Shown here: in pieces, positions 8,313-16,157 of the stretch
Position numbering within the stretch: position 1 is the stretch's first letter
Layout: every line of letters starts with the position of its first letter
Assembly: GCA_964405075.1 (NCBI GenBank)
Contig: CAYOMP010000035.1
Span: 1 to 23,621 of the forward strand
Origin: CAYOMP01 sp964405075
GTDB taxonomy: Bacteria; Bacillota; Clostridia; Lachnospirales; Lachnospiraceae
Length of the DNA: 23,621 nt
Direction of reading: 5' to 3'
Translations under genes and position numbers: made by a program
Notes under the pieces: generated by a model
What the model saw: only the letters and a program-made list of their open reading frames with translations
Told to the model about the DNA's origin: nothing
The model's database searches: none

Positions 8313-9533
8313 CTAATTTAATTTTAAGCTGATAACCTGTGTATTTTTCGAATCTATTATTACAAACTTGCCACCGGTTTCTAATCTAATCACATTCAAT
8401 AATGTATTTGATGATTTATAATAGAACTTCTCTATTCCAGACATACTATATGCAGCAAATTCATTTTCATTCATAATAACAAATCCGTTCTTATCTAATG
8501 TTATATTAGTATAATCATAGTTAAACTTTTTGCTTAAAATCTTCTCTCCTGTCAAATTATATATATCTAATCTATACTTATCTACCGTATCCTCATTGTT
8601 AAAAACCAAACCAATATATTCATCTGAATAGTAGGCGCTTAAAACTTCTTGCGTGTATTCTATTTCTTTTAACAACTGAGGCTTTTGAGTTCCTTTATAT
8701 ATGGCTATTTTGCTATCCCCAACTGCCAATGCTGTAGACGCATTAAGAAACTCAACCAACGGAAATACCGTTCCATCATAGCTGTATCCACTAACCAGCT
8801 TGTCACTTTCGTTTTGACCAACTGACCCATAATTGTAAAAAGCAACATTGGTTTTCATAACTCCACTGTCTACATATAAATATGATACCATCAGCTTTTC
8901 GCCATTATCAGATACTGAAATATCTATCGGATATCCACTGGAAGACATAGGTTGTTTACTCTTTGCCAGTACCGTACCGTCAAAATTATATGTAAGTATC
9001 CAAATATCTGTACCATCTTCCATTACCGCGTATACAACACCTTGGGAGCCTACTTCTATTTGTTGTATTGGCAACGTAGTGTCTATTTCACCCTTTGCAC
9101 CATTTGAATCCATAATATATATTTTATTCCCCTTCAAATCGGCTACTGCAACATAATCTCCACAAATATCAACTATAGGATTTTGCATTTCATAGGCTAC
9201 GTTCCAAATAACTTTATTTGTATAATCAGTGGAAGAGATTCCATCATTACTATATCTTAAAATATTCGTTCCATATTTCAAATATCTTGTATTAATAGTA
9301 TCTTCTCTTTCCACCACCGAGGCAACATTATAATTAGTATATACCTTATTTTTGAAATATATATATGTACCAATACCAATAATTATCAAAACTACAATTG
9401 TTAAAATAAATTTATTAAGTATTGCAGCCTTGTGAAATAGCAATTTATTTCTATACTCTTTATCACTATTGTTAAATCTACTGTCTTTTATTGTTTCTAT
9501 TTTTTCTTTGAAAAACTTCCCTATCTTTGGCAT
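8313..9533 (-). CDS. Membrane-anchored propeller-like protein (DUF5711 type)
   Basis: The product has 406 residues. A basic cytoplasmic N-end (1-41) is followed by one transmembrane helix (about 42-60, FILTIVVLIIIGIGTYIYF), and the rest is outside. The extracellular part repeats short beta-strand blades such as NKIYIMDSNG, VVYAVMEDG, EKLMVSYLYV and SKIAIYKGTQ, which suggests a WD40/PQQ-like propeller. It matches what I know of DUF5711 proteins of Lachnospiraceae; function is unknown. The start is supported by GGGAG five bases before the ATG. It lies between a LysM-domain gene upstream and a cvpA-family gene downstream, pointing to an envelope role. Confidence 0.8.
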   Translation of the reverse strand: MPKIGKFFKEKIETIKDSRFNNSDKEYRNKLLFHKAAILNKFILTIVVLIIIGIGTYIYFKNKVYTNYNVASVVEREDTINTRYLKYGTNILRYSNDGISSTDYTNKVIWNVAYEMQNPIVDICGDYVAVADLKGNKIYIMDSNGAKGEIDTTLPIQQIEVGSQGVVYAVMEDGTDIWILTYNFDGTVLAKSKQPMSSSGYPIDISVSDNGEKLMVSYLYVDSGVMKTNVAFYNYGSVGQNESDKLVSGYSYDGTVFPLVEFLNASTALAVGDSKIAIYKGTQKPQLLKEIEYTQEVLSAYYSDEYIGLVFNNEDTVDKYRLDIYNLTGEKILSKKFNYDYTNITLDKNGFVIMNENEFAAYSMSGIEKFYYKSSNTLLNVIRLETGGKFVIIDSKNTQVISLKLN

Positions 9534-9617
9534 TTTCTCCCAACCTTTTTTTCTCTATAAACTATCCAATCTATTATAAACCATTTTTCTATTATTATCA
9601 TCTAAAAAATTTGTGAA

Positions 9618-10982
9618 TCATGGAACAATTAGTTCTTGACCTATAAATATCTTATCAATATCTGATATTTCATTTAGCTGGCATATTTCTGCCACTTTAC
9701 TTGTATCTCCATACAATTTAATAGATATTTTTTCTAAGGAATCACCATTTTGAACAATATATGTATTCTGCTTTTCTTCTATCGGTTCTGCCTTTTCTTC
9801 TGCTGCCTCTTCATTTACATTTTCTGTTATTTCGCTTTCCGTACTTGATATTTCTGTTACAGAGCCACTAACTGTTTCTTTCGTATTTTCACCTTCACCA
9901 CTGTTTATTTCACCTTTATCAGTAGCTTGTCCACTTGTCTGGTCATTTTTTTCTTCCTTTTCCACATTCCCTGAAATATTATTTACTTCTAATGTGTATT
10001 CATCTGTTATTTCTGTATTTTCGCTTGTTGTAGAACTTGTGTTGGCACTATTCTCCTCACCTTCTGCTCCTGCCACATCTTCTTTCGATGCATTTGTACT
10101 TAGGTTGTCCATTTCTTTTTCTATTCCTTCACTTAATCCATTCTTGGCATCTGCAAACCACTCTTTTACCTGTTGTTCATTTACATTTTTTGATAAATAT
10201 TCCAAATCTGTCTGCAAAGTTTCTAGTTTATCATAATTGTAAAATGTGGCAGTTCCAATGATTACAACTAATAACAAAGAGGCAGTTTTTAAGATTTTTG
10301 TATTTCTTTTTATTCTTTGTTGCTTTATCTCTTCTTTTTCTTTTATTATAGTTCTAAAACTCTTTGTTGCTTTATCTTCCCACTGTTCCTTTTTTTCAAG
10401 GCTTTCCTTTACATTTATCATATAAGCCTGCATTTGTGGATTCTTTTCATAATAAGTATAATATCCTCTATGCTCTCGCATTATGCCATTTTCCATATTA
10501 TATATAATCTGTTCTTTTTCCAGTATTTCTTTCGTAATTAATATTTTTTCTTTTCCAGGGAAATTATCATTATGAATTTTGACAATCGAATCGTTTACTC
10601 CCATTAACTCATCCTTAGAAACTATGGCCCATCCTACAATATCCGCTAACGAGAAAAATTTCTTAACCTGACTATGTATATTCATCCATATTTTATCATT
10701 AAAAAATATTTCTCTGCCAACAATCTCTATTTCTTTTACCCATAAACAGCCTTCCACAAAGGTATAATTGCAGCCTGAATTATATACCGTTTTACCCGTT
10801 AATATTAATACCCCTCTGCTCTCACCCACATCATCTAGAAATTGTTCCATAAAGGTATCAACATAATCTTCTATATACACCTTTTTGTGTTCTTCCACTA
10901 TACCGGTCTGCTTGATGTTTTTCGGCAATCTTAAGTACTCGTCCTTTTTATTAATCTCTTTACTGTAAACTATCTCTATCAC
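9618..10982 (-). CDS. One-TM protein: MPN-like domain fused to LysM
   Basis: The product has 454 residues. The GTG start at 10982 is decided by GGAGG eight bases upstream. Residues about 35-190 are cytoplasmic and resemble an MPN/JAMM fold (RGVLILTG..., DIVGWAIVS, REHRGYYTYYEKNPQMQAYM) but lack the HxH zinc motif expected after VGW. A Lys/Glu-rich coil (191-228) and a transmembrane helix (about 230-248) follow. The outside part has a long Glu/Ser/Thr-rich linker (about 290-405) and a C-terminal LysM (about 406-453: TYIVQNGDSLEKIS...YGD...ICQLNEIS...IFIGQELIVP), which should bind peptidoglycan. The protein would thus connect a cytoplasmic sensor or scaffold to the wall. The MPN assignment is tentative; LysM is confident. 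It is the first gene of the leftward envelope set. Confidence 0.85.
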   Translation of the reverse strand: MIEIVYSKEINKKDEYLRLPKNIKQTGIVEEHKKVYIEDYVDTFMEQFLDDVGESRGVLILTGKTVYNSGCNYTFVEGCLWVKEIEIVGREIFFNDKIWMNIHSQVKKFFSLADIVGWAIVSKDELMGVNDSIVKIHNDNFPGKEKILITKEILEKEQIIYNMENGIMREHRGYYTYYEKNPQMQAYMINVKESLEKKEQWEDKATKSFRTIIKEKEEIKQQRIKRNTKILKTASLLLVVIIGTATFYNYDKLETLQTDLEYLSKNVNEQQVKEWFADAKNGLSEGIEKEMDNLSTNASKEDVAGAEGEENSANTSSTTSENTEITDEYTLEVNNISGNVEKEEKNDQTSGQATDKGEINSGEGENTKETVSGSVTEISSTESEITENVNEEAAEEKAEPIEEKQNTYIVQNGDSLEKISIKLYGDTSKVAEICQLNEISDIDKIFIGQELIVP

Positions 10983-11205
10983 TACTGCCGCCTCCGTCTT
11001 TCCCTTTTAACAAACTACATTCTAGTGGGAATTCTATCACAGGCAGAGCTTATTTTTTATCATAATATGTCTAATATATCCACAACTTTTCGCAATTGTT
11101 GCCATGTTAATATCTTCTATTTGATTTTTTTATGTTTTTATGTTTTTTCCTCTATATTTTTTATTTCATTTGTCAGTTTTTCTTGTACTTTTCTTTTAAT
11201 TATTT

Positions 11206-11234
11206 TTGTTGTTTTTGAATATTCTTAATATTAT
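11206..11234 (+). promoter_or_regulatory. Possible promoter for yyaC
   Basis: TTGTTG (11206-11211), a 17-base spacer and TATTAT (11229-11234) would start a transcript near 11241, about 36 bases before the proposed AUA start of yyaC. The -35 matches only half of consensus. A sporulation-sigma promoter was looked for and not found convincingly. In the same divergent gap, TGATAGAAT (minus strand, about 11030-11040) may be an extended -10 for the LysM gene. Confidence 0.4.
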
Positions 11235-11260
11235 AGGAAAGGCTTTTACTATCAAATAAC

Positions 11261-11269
11261 AGAGAGGAG
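11261..11269 (+). promoter_or_regulatory. Strong ribosome binding site pointing to an AUA start
   Basis: AGAGAGGAG ends seven bases before the in-frame codon ATA at 11277. No ATG, GTG or TTG lies at that spacing. The first ATG in the frame (11322) is 52 bases past this site and has only AAAGGA at a poor distance. The site therefore argues that translation of yyaC begins at AUA. Confidence 0.65.
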
Positions 11270-11276
11270 TTTTACT

Positions 11277-11861
11277 ATAAATACACCATTTTATATAAAC
11301 TCAAAGGATATTACCTGCCCTATGAAATTAGGTAATACTATTTCAAAAATTGTATTAGATGAAAAAAATGTATATCAGCCATTAATTATATTATGTATTG
11401 GAACTGACAGAGTTACCGGAGACAGTCTTGGTCCACTGATTGGACACAAGTTATCTATGTTTCGATTTAAAAATCTGCACATATACGGCACCTTAGAAAA
11501 TCCTATTCACGCTCTAAATCTTGCTGAAACTGTGCATTCTATTAATTCCACATACGCAAATCCATATATCATTGCCATCGATGCATCTTTGGGGCTAACT
11601 AACCATATTGGCTTTATAACAATAGAAAAAGGTCCTCTCTCTCCCGGACTGGGAGTAAAGAAAGACCTTTCACCTGTTGGCAATCTATCAATTACCGGTA
11701 TAGTAAATACCTCCGGTGTTTTAGAAAATATGGTTCTTCAAACCACCAGATTATCTACTGTAATGCATTTGGCTGATTCAATTGTTTCTGGTATAAAAAT
11801 TGCAAGCAGAACTCTGGATAATTCTCTAGAGCTCTACCCTTCCTTCCAATGCACGAAGTAA
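11277..11861 (+). CDS. yyaC: YyaC-family (spore-protease-like) protein
   Basis: Length is 194 residues from AUA, or 179 from the ATG at 11322. The family resembles the germination protease / hydrogenase-maturation protease fold and is found in spore formers; its exact role is not settled. Visible signatures are LCIGTDRVTGDSLGPLIGHKL, IIAIDASLGL, and GPLSPGLGVKKDLSPVGNLSITGIVN. The 15 extra residues from AUA (NTPFYINSKDITCP) resemble the N-end I recall for YyaC homologues (…NYKD…KIG…). With the optimally spaced ribosome binding site at 11261-11269 this favours the longer form. The last 36 bases overlap the 3' end of the convergent recR gene, with no terminator between them. It is divergent to the LysM gene. 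Confidence 0.9.
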   Translation: MNTPFYINSKDITCPMKLGNTISKIVLDEKNVYQPLIILCIGTDRVTGDSLGPLIGHKLSMFRFKNLHIYGTLENPIHALNLAETVHSINSTYANPYIIAIDASLGLTNHIGFITIEKGPLSPGLGVKKDLSPVGNLSITGIVNTSGVLENMVLQTTRLSTVMHLADSIVSGIKIASRTLDNSLELYPSFQCTK

Positions 11862-12422
11862 CGTAACTTCGTCTATATATTCTAAATCTCCGCCTACCGG
11901 AACACCACTGGCAATTCTGCTGACTTTGATTCCTGTAGGTTTTATTAATTTACTAATATACATTGCTGTTGTTTCACCTTCCAAGCTTGAATTAGTAGCA
12001 ATAATTACTTCATCAACATCATCTTGTAATCTATGCATCAATTCCTTTAACTTAATATCGTTAGGTCCAATTCCTAACATAGGTGAAATCGCTCCATGTA
12101 ACACATGATATACACCATCAAATTTGCCGGTTTTTTCATATGCTGTTAAGTCCCTTGTATTTTCCACTACCATAATTGTCTTATGGTCTCTCTTGGGATT
12201 GGCACATATTGGACAAACATCTGTATCTGTTAATGTAAAACACTGACTACAATAACGTACATTTTTCTTAGCATTCAAAATTGCATTAGACAGGCTTTCT
12301 GCCCTATCCATCGGCATATTCAAAATGTGAAATGCCAATCTTTGAGCAGTTTTTGACCCAATACCCGGCAAAGATGCTAATTCCTCTATTAATTTATTTA
12401 TGTGGCTACTATATAAATCCAT
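11826..12422 (-). CDS. recR: Recombination mediator protein RecR
   Basis: The product has 198 residues, the usual length. It works with RecO (and RecF) in loading RecA on single-stranded gaps. It has an N-terminal helix-hairpin-helix (LPGIGSKTAQRLA, about 18-30), a C4 zinc motif (Cys58, 61, 70, 73: CSQC...CPIC), and a Toprim domain from about residue 82 (VVENTRDLTAYEKTG...YHVLHG). Its start codon overlaps the stop of ybaB (TAATG), so the two are translationally coupled. This matches the conserved dnaX-ybaB-recR operon. The 3' end overlaps yyaC by 36 bases tail to tail. Confidence 0.97.
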   Translation of the reverse strand: MDLYSSHINKLIEELASLPGIGSKTAQRLAFHILNMPMDRAESLSNAILNAKKNVRYCSQCFTLTDTDVCPICANPKRDHKTIMVVENTRDLTAYEKTGKFDGVYHVLHGAISPMLGIGPNDIKLKELMHRLQDDVDEVIIATNSSLEGETTAMYISKLIKPTGIKVSRIASGVPVGGDLEYIDEVTLLRALEGRVEL

Positions 12423-12781
12423 TAGAATGGAAAGCCTCCTCCAAGACCGCCTAAACCGCCGGTAATCTTTGACATAGCTTCATTAGACATTTCTTCGATT
12501 TTTCTCAAAGCCTCATTTGTTGCTGCCATAATTAAATCTTCTAACATTTCTATATCATCAGGATCTACTACTTCTTCAGATAATTTTACTTTTGTTATCT
12601 CTTTTTTACCACTCATTGTAACTTCTACTGCTCCGCCACCTGCTGTTGCCGTAACTTCTGCTTCTTCAAGTGCTTTTGTTGACTCTTCCATCTGCTTTTG
12701 CATCTTCTGAGCCTGCTTCATTAAATTATTCATATTACCAGGCATCATACCACCGCCTGGAAATCCTCCTCTTTTTGCCAT
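12422..12781 (-). CDS. ybaB: YbaB/EbfC-family nucleoid-associated protein
   Basis: The product has 119 residues. This is a small DNA-binding homodimer, conserved between dnaX and recR. The core (about 18-105) has the family pattern MNNLMKQAQKMQKQMEE, a beta stretch GGGAVEVTMSGKKEITKVKL, and DPDDIEMLEDLIMAATNEA. Both ends are Gly/Met/Phe-rich (GGFPGGGMMPG and GGLGGLGGGFPF), low-complexity tails common in clostridial members. The start has AAGGAGG nine bases upstream. It follows dnaX by 14 bases and overlaps recR by one base. Confidence 0.97.
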   Translation of the reverse strand: MAKRGGFPGGGMMPGNMNNLMKQAQKMQKQMEESTKALEEAEVTATAGGGAVEVTMSGKKEITKVKLSEEVVDPDDIEMLEDLIMAATNEALRKIEEMSNEAMSKITGGLGGLGGGFPF

Positions 12782-12795
12782 TATAAAAATCCTCC

Positions 12796-14373
12796 TTAAT
12801 CTTCTACGACAATGTCCATATTTACTAATTTTTCTATATCAACATAACTGTTCTCAAAAGAACTGCCTGTTTCTAACATTTTAATCTCAATGTTAACCTC
12901 TTTACCAATCCGGTTTGAAATAGTATTTTTTATTTCTTCCGGTCTGTTCTCATTCATTAGCATTTGATAGCCAACAGAATCTCCCAAAACAATCAACAAT
13001 CTGTCGTCATTTCCTACGCTAAGCTTAGCCATTTTCAAATACTGCTTAGTAGCTCCTGACATTTCTTCAACTATTCCACGCCAATTAGATACTATACTTT
13101 TAACATCTTCTGACAAAGCCTTTGGTAATGTCTTTGGCTGTACTTGAGCTTGAGCTGATTGGGTTGTATCCACACCAGCCACTATGGAATTAGACATATT
13201 ATTAACAACTATTCCCTTTTCAAGCCTTTTTTCAACATCTTCTAATCTGGCTATAATACTGCCTAAATCCTGCTGCTTATCCATAGCAGGTGTGCATAGT
13301 TTAATCAATGCAACCTCTACCATAACTCTCTTCTGAGTGGAATATTTAACCTGATTGGTTAATTCTGCAAAAATCTTAATGTAACGCATCAATGTATCGA
13401 CATCTATCATTTCAGATTCTTCTTTTAATCTGGCTAGTGTATCTGATGAAACGTCCAAGACATCTTCTATATCATCTGATGTTTTTACCAATAATAGATT
13501 TCGCAAATACCATGTAAAATCTGCAACGAATTGAGACAGCTCTCTTCCTTGCATAATTAATTCCTCTAGCTGTTGTATAAGACCTATTACATTACGATCC
13601 AGTATTTTTCGAAGCATTTTACTAAACACTTCTGTATCTACTGCTCCTAATACCTCCAATGCGTTCTCATATGTAAGCTTTTGCCCTAAATAAAAAGCTA
13701 TACATTGGTCAAGTAAACTAAGAGCATCACGCATAGAACCATCTGCTGCCTTGGCAATATATCGAATAGCCTTATCTTCTACTTCTACATTTTCCTTAAT
13801 AACCAACTCATTCAATCTGTCTGCAATAGTTTCTATAGAAATTCGCTTAAAATCATATCGCTGACATCTGGATAAAATCGTTATAGGAATCTTATGAGCT
13901 TCAGTTGTAGCCAGAATGAAGATTACATATGCCGGTGGTTCTTCCAAGGTCTTTAGCAGGGCATTAAACGCACCTATAGACAACATATGAACTTCGTCTA
14001 TGATATATACCTTATATTTGCCTTCCGTAGGTGAATACGCCACTTCATCCCTTATCTCTCGAATATTATCTACACCATTGTTAGATGCTGCATCTATTTC
14101 AATAACATTCATCGAACGGCCTTCATTTATACTTCTGCAGGTAGCACATTCGTTACAGGGACTACCATCAATTGGATTTTCACAGTTAACTGCTTTTGCA
14201 AAAATCTTTGCAATAGTAGTCTTACCTGTTCCTCTGGTACCACAAAACAAATATGCATGTCCAATTCTATCTGCTTTTATCTGGTTTTTTAAAGTTGTTA
14301 CAATATGTTCCTGTCCCTTTACATCATGAAATTCACCGGGACGAAACTTTCTATATAATGCCTGATAAGACAT
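12796..14373 (-). CDS. dnaX: DNA polymerase III subunits gamma/tau
   Basis: The product has 525 residues from the ATG at 14373 (AAAGGAG six bases upstream; protein begins MSYQALYRKFRP). This is the clamp-loader ATPase of the replicase. Walker A is GTRGTGKT (45-52), zinc cysteines are 64, 73, 76 and 79, Walker B is VYIIDEVH (122-129), sensor 1 is in LATTEAHK, and an arginine finger lies in SRC (168-170). The region after about residue 365 is the variable tau part. No obvious slippery heptamer for programmed frameshifting was seen. It follows pfkA by 20 bases and leads into ybaB and recR. Confidence 0.97.
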   Translation of the reverse strand: MSYQALYRKFRPGEFHDVKGQEHIVTTLKNQIKADRIGHAYLFCGTRGTGKTTIAKIFAKAVNCENPIDGSPCNECATCRSINEGRSMNVIEIDAASNNGVDNIREIRDEVAYSPTEGKYKVYIIDEVHMLSIGAFNALLKTLEEPPAYVIFILATTEAHKIPITILSRCQRYDFKRISIETIADRLNELVIKENVEVEDKAIRYIAKAADGSMRDALSLLDQCIAFYLGQKLTYENALEVLGAVDTEVFSKMLRKILDRNVIGLIQQLEELIMQGRELSQFVADFTWYLRNLLLVKTSDDIEDVLDVSSDTLARLKEESEMIDVDTLMRYIKIFAELTNQVKYSTQKRVMVEVALIKLCTPAMDKQQDLGSIIARLEDVEKRLEKGIVVNNMSNSIVAGVDTTQSAQAQVQPKTLPKALSEDVKSIVSNWRGIVEEMSGATKQYLKMAKLSVGNDDRLLIVLGDSVGYQMLMNENRPEEIKNTISNRIGKEVNIEIKMLETGSSFENSYVDIEKLVNMDIVVED

Positions 14374-14393
14374 TTGTTGCTCCTTTCGCAGCA

Positions 14394-15467
14394 CTAATCA
14401 CCAAAACTAATTCCTACCTGCTTGGCTTCTTTTATTATACTCAAATCTGGAGATACCATCTTTAACTTTCCTGCTACCTCTTCTAAAGGCACCTTAGTAA
14501 TTTCTCCATTTATAATAGCTGCCATATATCCATATTCTTTGTTTATAATCATTTCTGCTGCCTTGGCTCCTAACCTGGTAGACAACACTCTGTCATAAGG
14601 ACATGGACTACCGCCTCTTTGTGTGTGTCCCGGAACTGTAATTCTAATTTCCTGTCCTGTTCTTTCCTTTATCTGAGCCGCAATTTCATATGAAACAGAA
14701 GGATAAGCACTCTTCTTTTTCTTTTCCTTAAGTTCCTTTTTAGATAATTTCGCATCTTCTTTTGAAATTGCACCCTCGGCCACTGCTAAAATAGTAAAAC
14801 GTTTGCCTGCCTTGGCACGCTTTTCAATCGCCTCTATTACTTTATCTATATCATATGGTATTTCAGGTAAAAGAATAATATCTGCCCCACCTGCTATACC
14901 TGCATGAAGTGTAAGCCAGCCTACCTTGTGTCCCATAACTTCAACAATAAATACTCTGCCATGGGATGCTGCTGTAGTATGAATACAATCAATAGCATCT
15001 GTCGCTATATTTACAGCACTTTGGAAACCAAATGTCATATCTGTTCCCCAAATATCATTATCTATTGTCTTAGGAAGTGTAACAACATTCAAGCCTTCTT
15101 CTCTTAAAAGATTAGCTGTCTTGTGAGTTCCATTTCCTCCAAGAACTACCAAACAATCTAAACAAAGTTTATGATATGTCTGCTTCATTGCTTCTACCTT
15201 ATCTAACCCGTTCTCATCCGGAACCCTCATTAACTTAAATGGTTGTCTTGATGAGCCAAGAATGGTTCCACCTTTTGTTAAAATACCTGAAAAGTCTGCA
15301 CTGGTAAGCATTCTATAGTTACCGTAAATTAATCCTTTATAGCCTTCTGAAAAACCATAAATCTCTACTTCATCAACATTACTGCAAATGCCTTTAACTA
15401 CGCCTCTCATAGCCGCATTTAAAGCCTGACAATCGCCACCACTGGTTAACATTCCTATTCTTAACAT
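14394..15467 (-). CDS. pfkA: 6-phosphofructokinase, GGNGT/PKTIDND subtype
   Basis: The product has 357 residues from the ATG at 15467 (MLRIGMLTSGGDCQALNA); an in-frame GTG at 15476 is possible. It phosphorylates fructose 6-phosphate in glycolysis. Visible family motifs are TSGGDCQALNA (8-18), the donor-site loop GGNGT (110-114), PKTIDND (132-138) and EVMGHKVGW (176-184). Classical ATP enzymes have GGDGS and PGTIDND, and pyrophosphate enzymes have GGDD and PKTIDND. Here an Asn stands at the Asp position, a Gly follows it, and the Lys is of the PPi type; His also replaces Arg in MGR. The phosphate donor cannot be fixed from sequence alone. A Lys-rich insertion lies at about 229-240. It has its own promoter and sits between the SRP RNA and dnaX. 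Confidence 0.93.
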   Translation of the reverse strand: MLRIGMLTSGGDCQALNAAMRGVVKGICSNVDEVEIYGFSEGYKGLIYGNYRMLTSADFSGILTKGGTILGSSRQPFKLMRVPDENGLDKVEAMKQTYHKLCLDCLVVLGGNGTHKTANLLREEGLNVVTLPKTIDNDIWGTDMTFGFQSAVNIATDAIDCIHTTAASHGRVFIVEVMGHKVGWLTLHAGIAGGADIILLPEIPYDIDKVIEAIEKRAKAGKRFTILAVAEGAISKEDAKLSKKELKEKKKKSAYPSVSYEIAAQIKERTGQEIRITVPGHTQRGGSPCPYDRVLSTRLGAKAAEMIINKEYGYMAAIINGEITKVPLEEVAGKLKMVSPDLSIIKEAKQVGISFGD

Positions 15468-15524
15468 ATTTATCACTTACCTTTCATACAACATATGATT
15501 TTATTGCAAGTACACATATAGTTC

Positions 15525-15553
15525 ATTATATAATACTTTTATTTTATCCACAA
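15525..15553 (-). promoter_or_regulatory. Promoter of the pfkA-dnaX-ybaB-recR operon
   Basis: On the minus strand TTGTGG (15553-15548), 17 bases and a perfect TATAAT (15530-15525) would start transcription near 15518, giving a leader of about 50 bases before pfkA. The region from here to the SRP terminator (15554-15780) is AT-rich and shows nothing further. Confidence 0.6.
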
Positions 15554-15780
15554 CTATTTATTCTTATGTGATTTGTGAATATTCAAAAGCAGTTAATAAA
15601 AAATTCTATTACTATGTATAACAAAACTCTTTATCTGACATCCTTAAATTTTCTCAAATTGTCGTGACACTCGTAGAAAACCTATGTAAATATAATTTTC
15701 TCCTCGTTGCTCGCATAAACCAAACACAAAAATCTTCTATATTATAACAATATTATATAACTGCAAAAAGAATTTTGGGC

Positions 15781-15806
15781 AAAAAAAAATCAGCTATCTG
15801 CTGATT
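15781..15806 (-). terminator. Rho-independent terminator of the SRP RNA gene
   Basis: On the minus strand AATCAGC, a loop AGATA and GCTGATT form a perfect seven-pair stem that runs into nine T residues. It lies about 20 bases past the 3' end of the SRP RNA. Confidence 0.9.
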
Positions 15807-15826
15807 AATCATATATTTATTTTAAT

Positions 15827-16089
15827 CCGTGCGTCTTTCTTCGAACAACCTCTCACAAACGTTACCTATGCAGTTAACTCAATCCAGGCATCCTCACGGC
15901 ACACAGGAGTGCCTGCTTAGTGCTGCTTCGTTCCCGACCTGACACGATTCACAAGTTCCTGTTGCGTAAGACCCAAACGTCAACGCCACTTACATAGGGC
16001 AGCTTCGCAATTGGAAGCCCTAGGAAAAACATCACTCCTGCTATAGCGGATTGCAGGTACAGGGCACCGCTAACTCCCCAGCTGCACGG
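15827..16089 (-). ncRNA. ffs: Signal recognition particle RNA, long Gram-positive type
   Basis: About 263 nt, GC-rich against an AT-rich background. The ends pair (CCGTGC at the 5' end, GCACGG at the 3' end). The 5' part holds GGTGCCCTGTACC and the Alu-like region, as in the roughly 270-nt scRNA of Bacillus. The helix-8 core reads GTCAGGTC...GAAGCAGC, the Ffh binding site, with a GGAA tetraloop at 15931-15934. The pair closing that loop is G-C rather than the C-G of the common form. It has a consensus promoter and a clear terminator. Its position after tadA and near dnaX matches Bacillus (tadA-scr-dnaX-yaaK-recR). Exact mature ends are inferred from base pairing. Confidence 0.95.
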
Positions 16090-16128
16090 AAATTTTAAAA
16101 CCGTATTTTAATCTCCATAGAGAAGTAA

Positions 16129-16157
16129 AGTATAACTAATTTTTACGCTTTTGTCAA
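16129..16157 (-). promoter_or_regulatory. Consensus promoter of the SRP RNA, overlapping tadA
   Basis: On the minus strand a perfect TTGACA (16157-16152), 17 bases and TATACT (16134-16129) precede the SRP RNA. The -35 lies inside the last codons of tadA (Leu-Thr), and the tadA stop falls in the spacer. Start would be near 16122, leaving a leader of about 30 bases that is presumably trimmed. Confidence 0.88.

Noticed and set aside
12796..14373. Programmed frameshift in dnaX
   Set aside because: No A-AAA-AAG-type slippery site with a following hairpin was seen, and a full tau-length product is encoded.
15660..15669. TGTC-GT-GACA dyad upstream of pfkA
   Set aside because: It has only four-base arms, lies over 100 bases before the promoter, and matches no operator I know.
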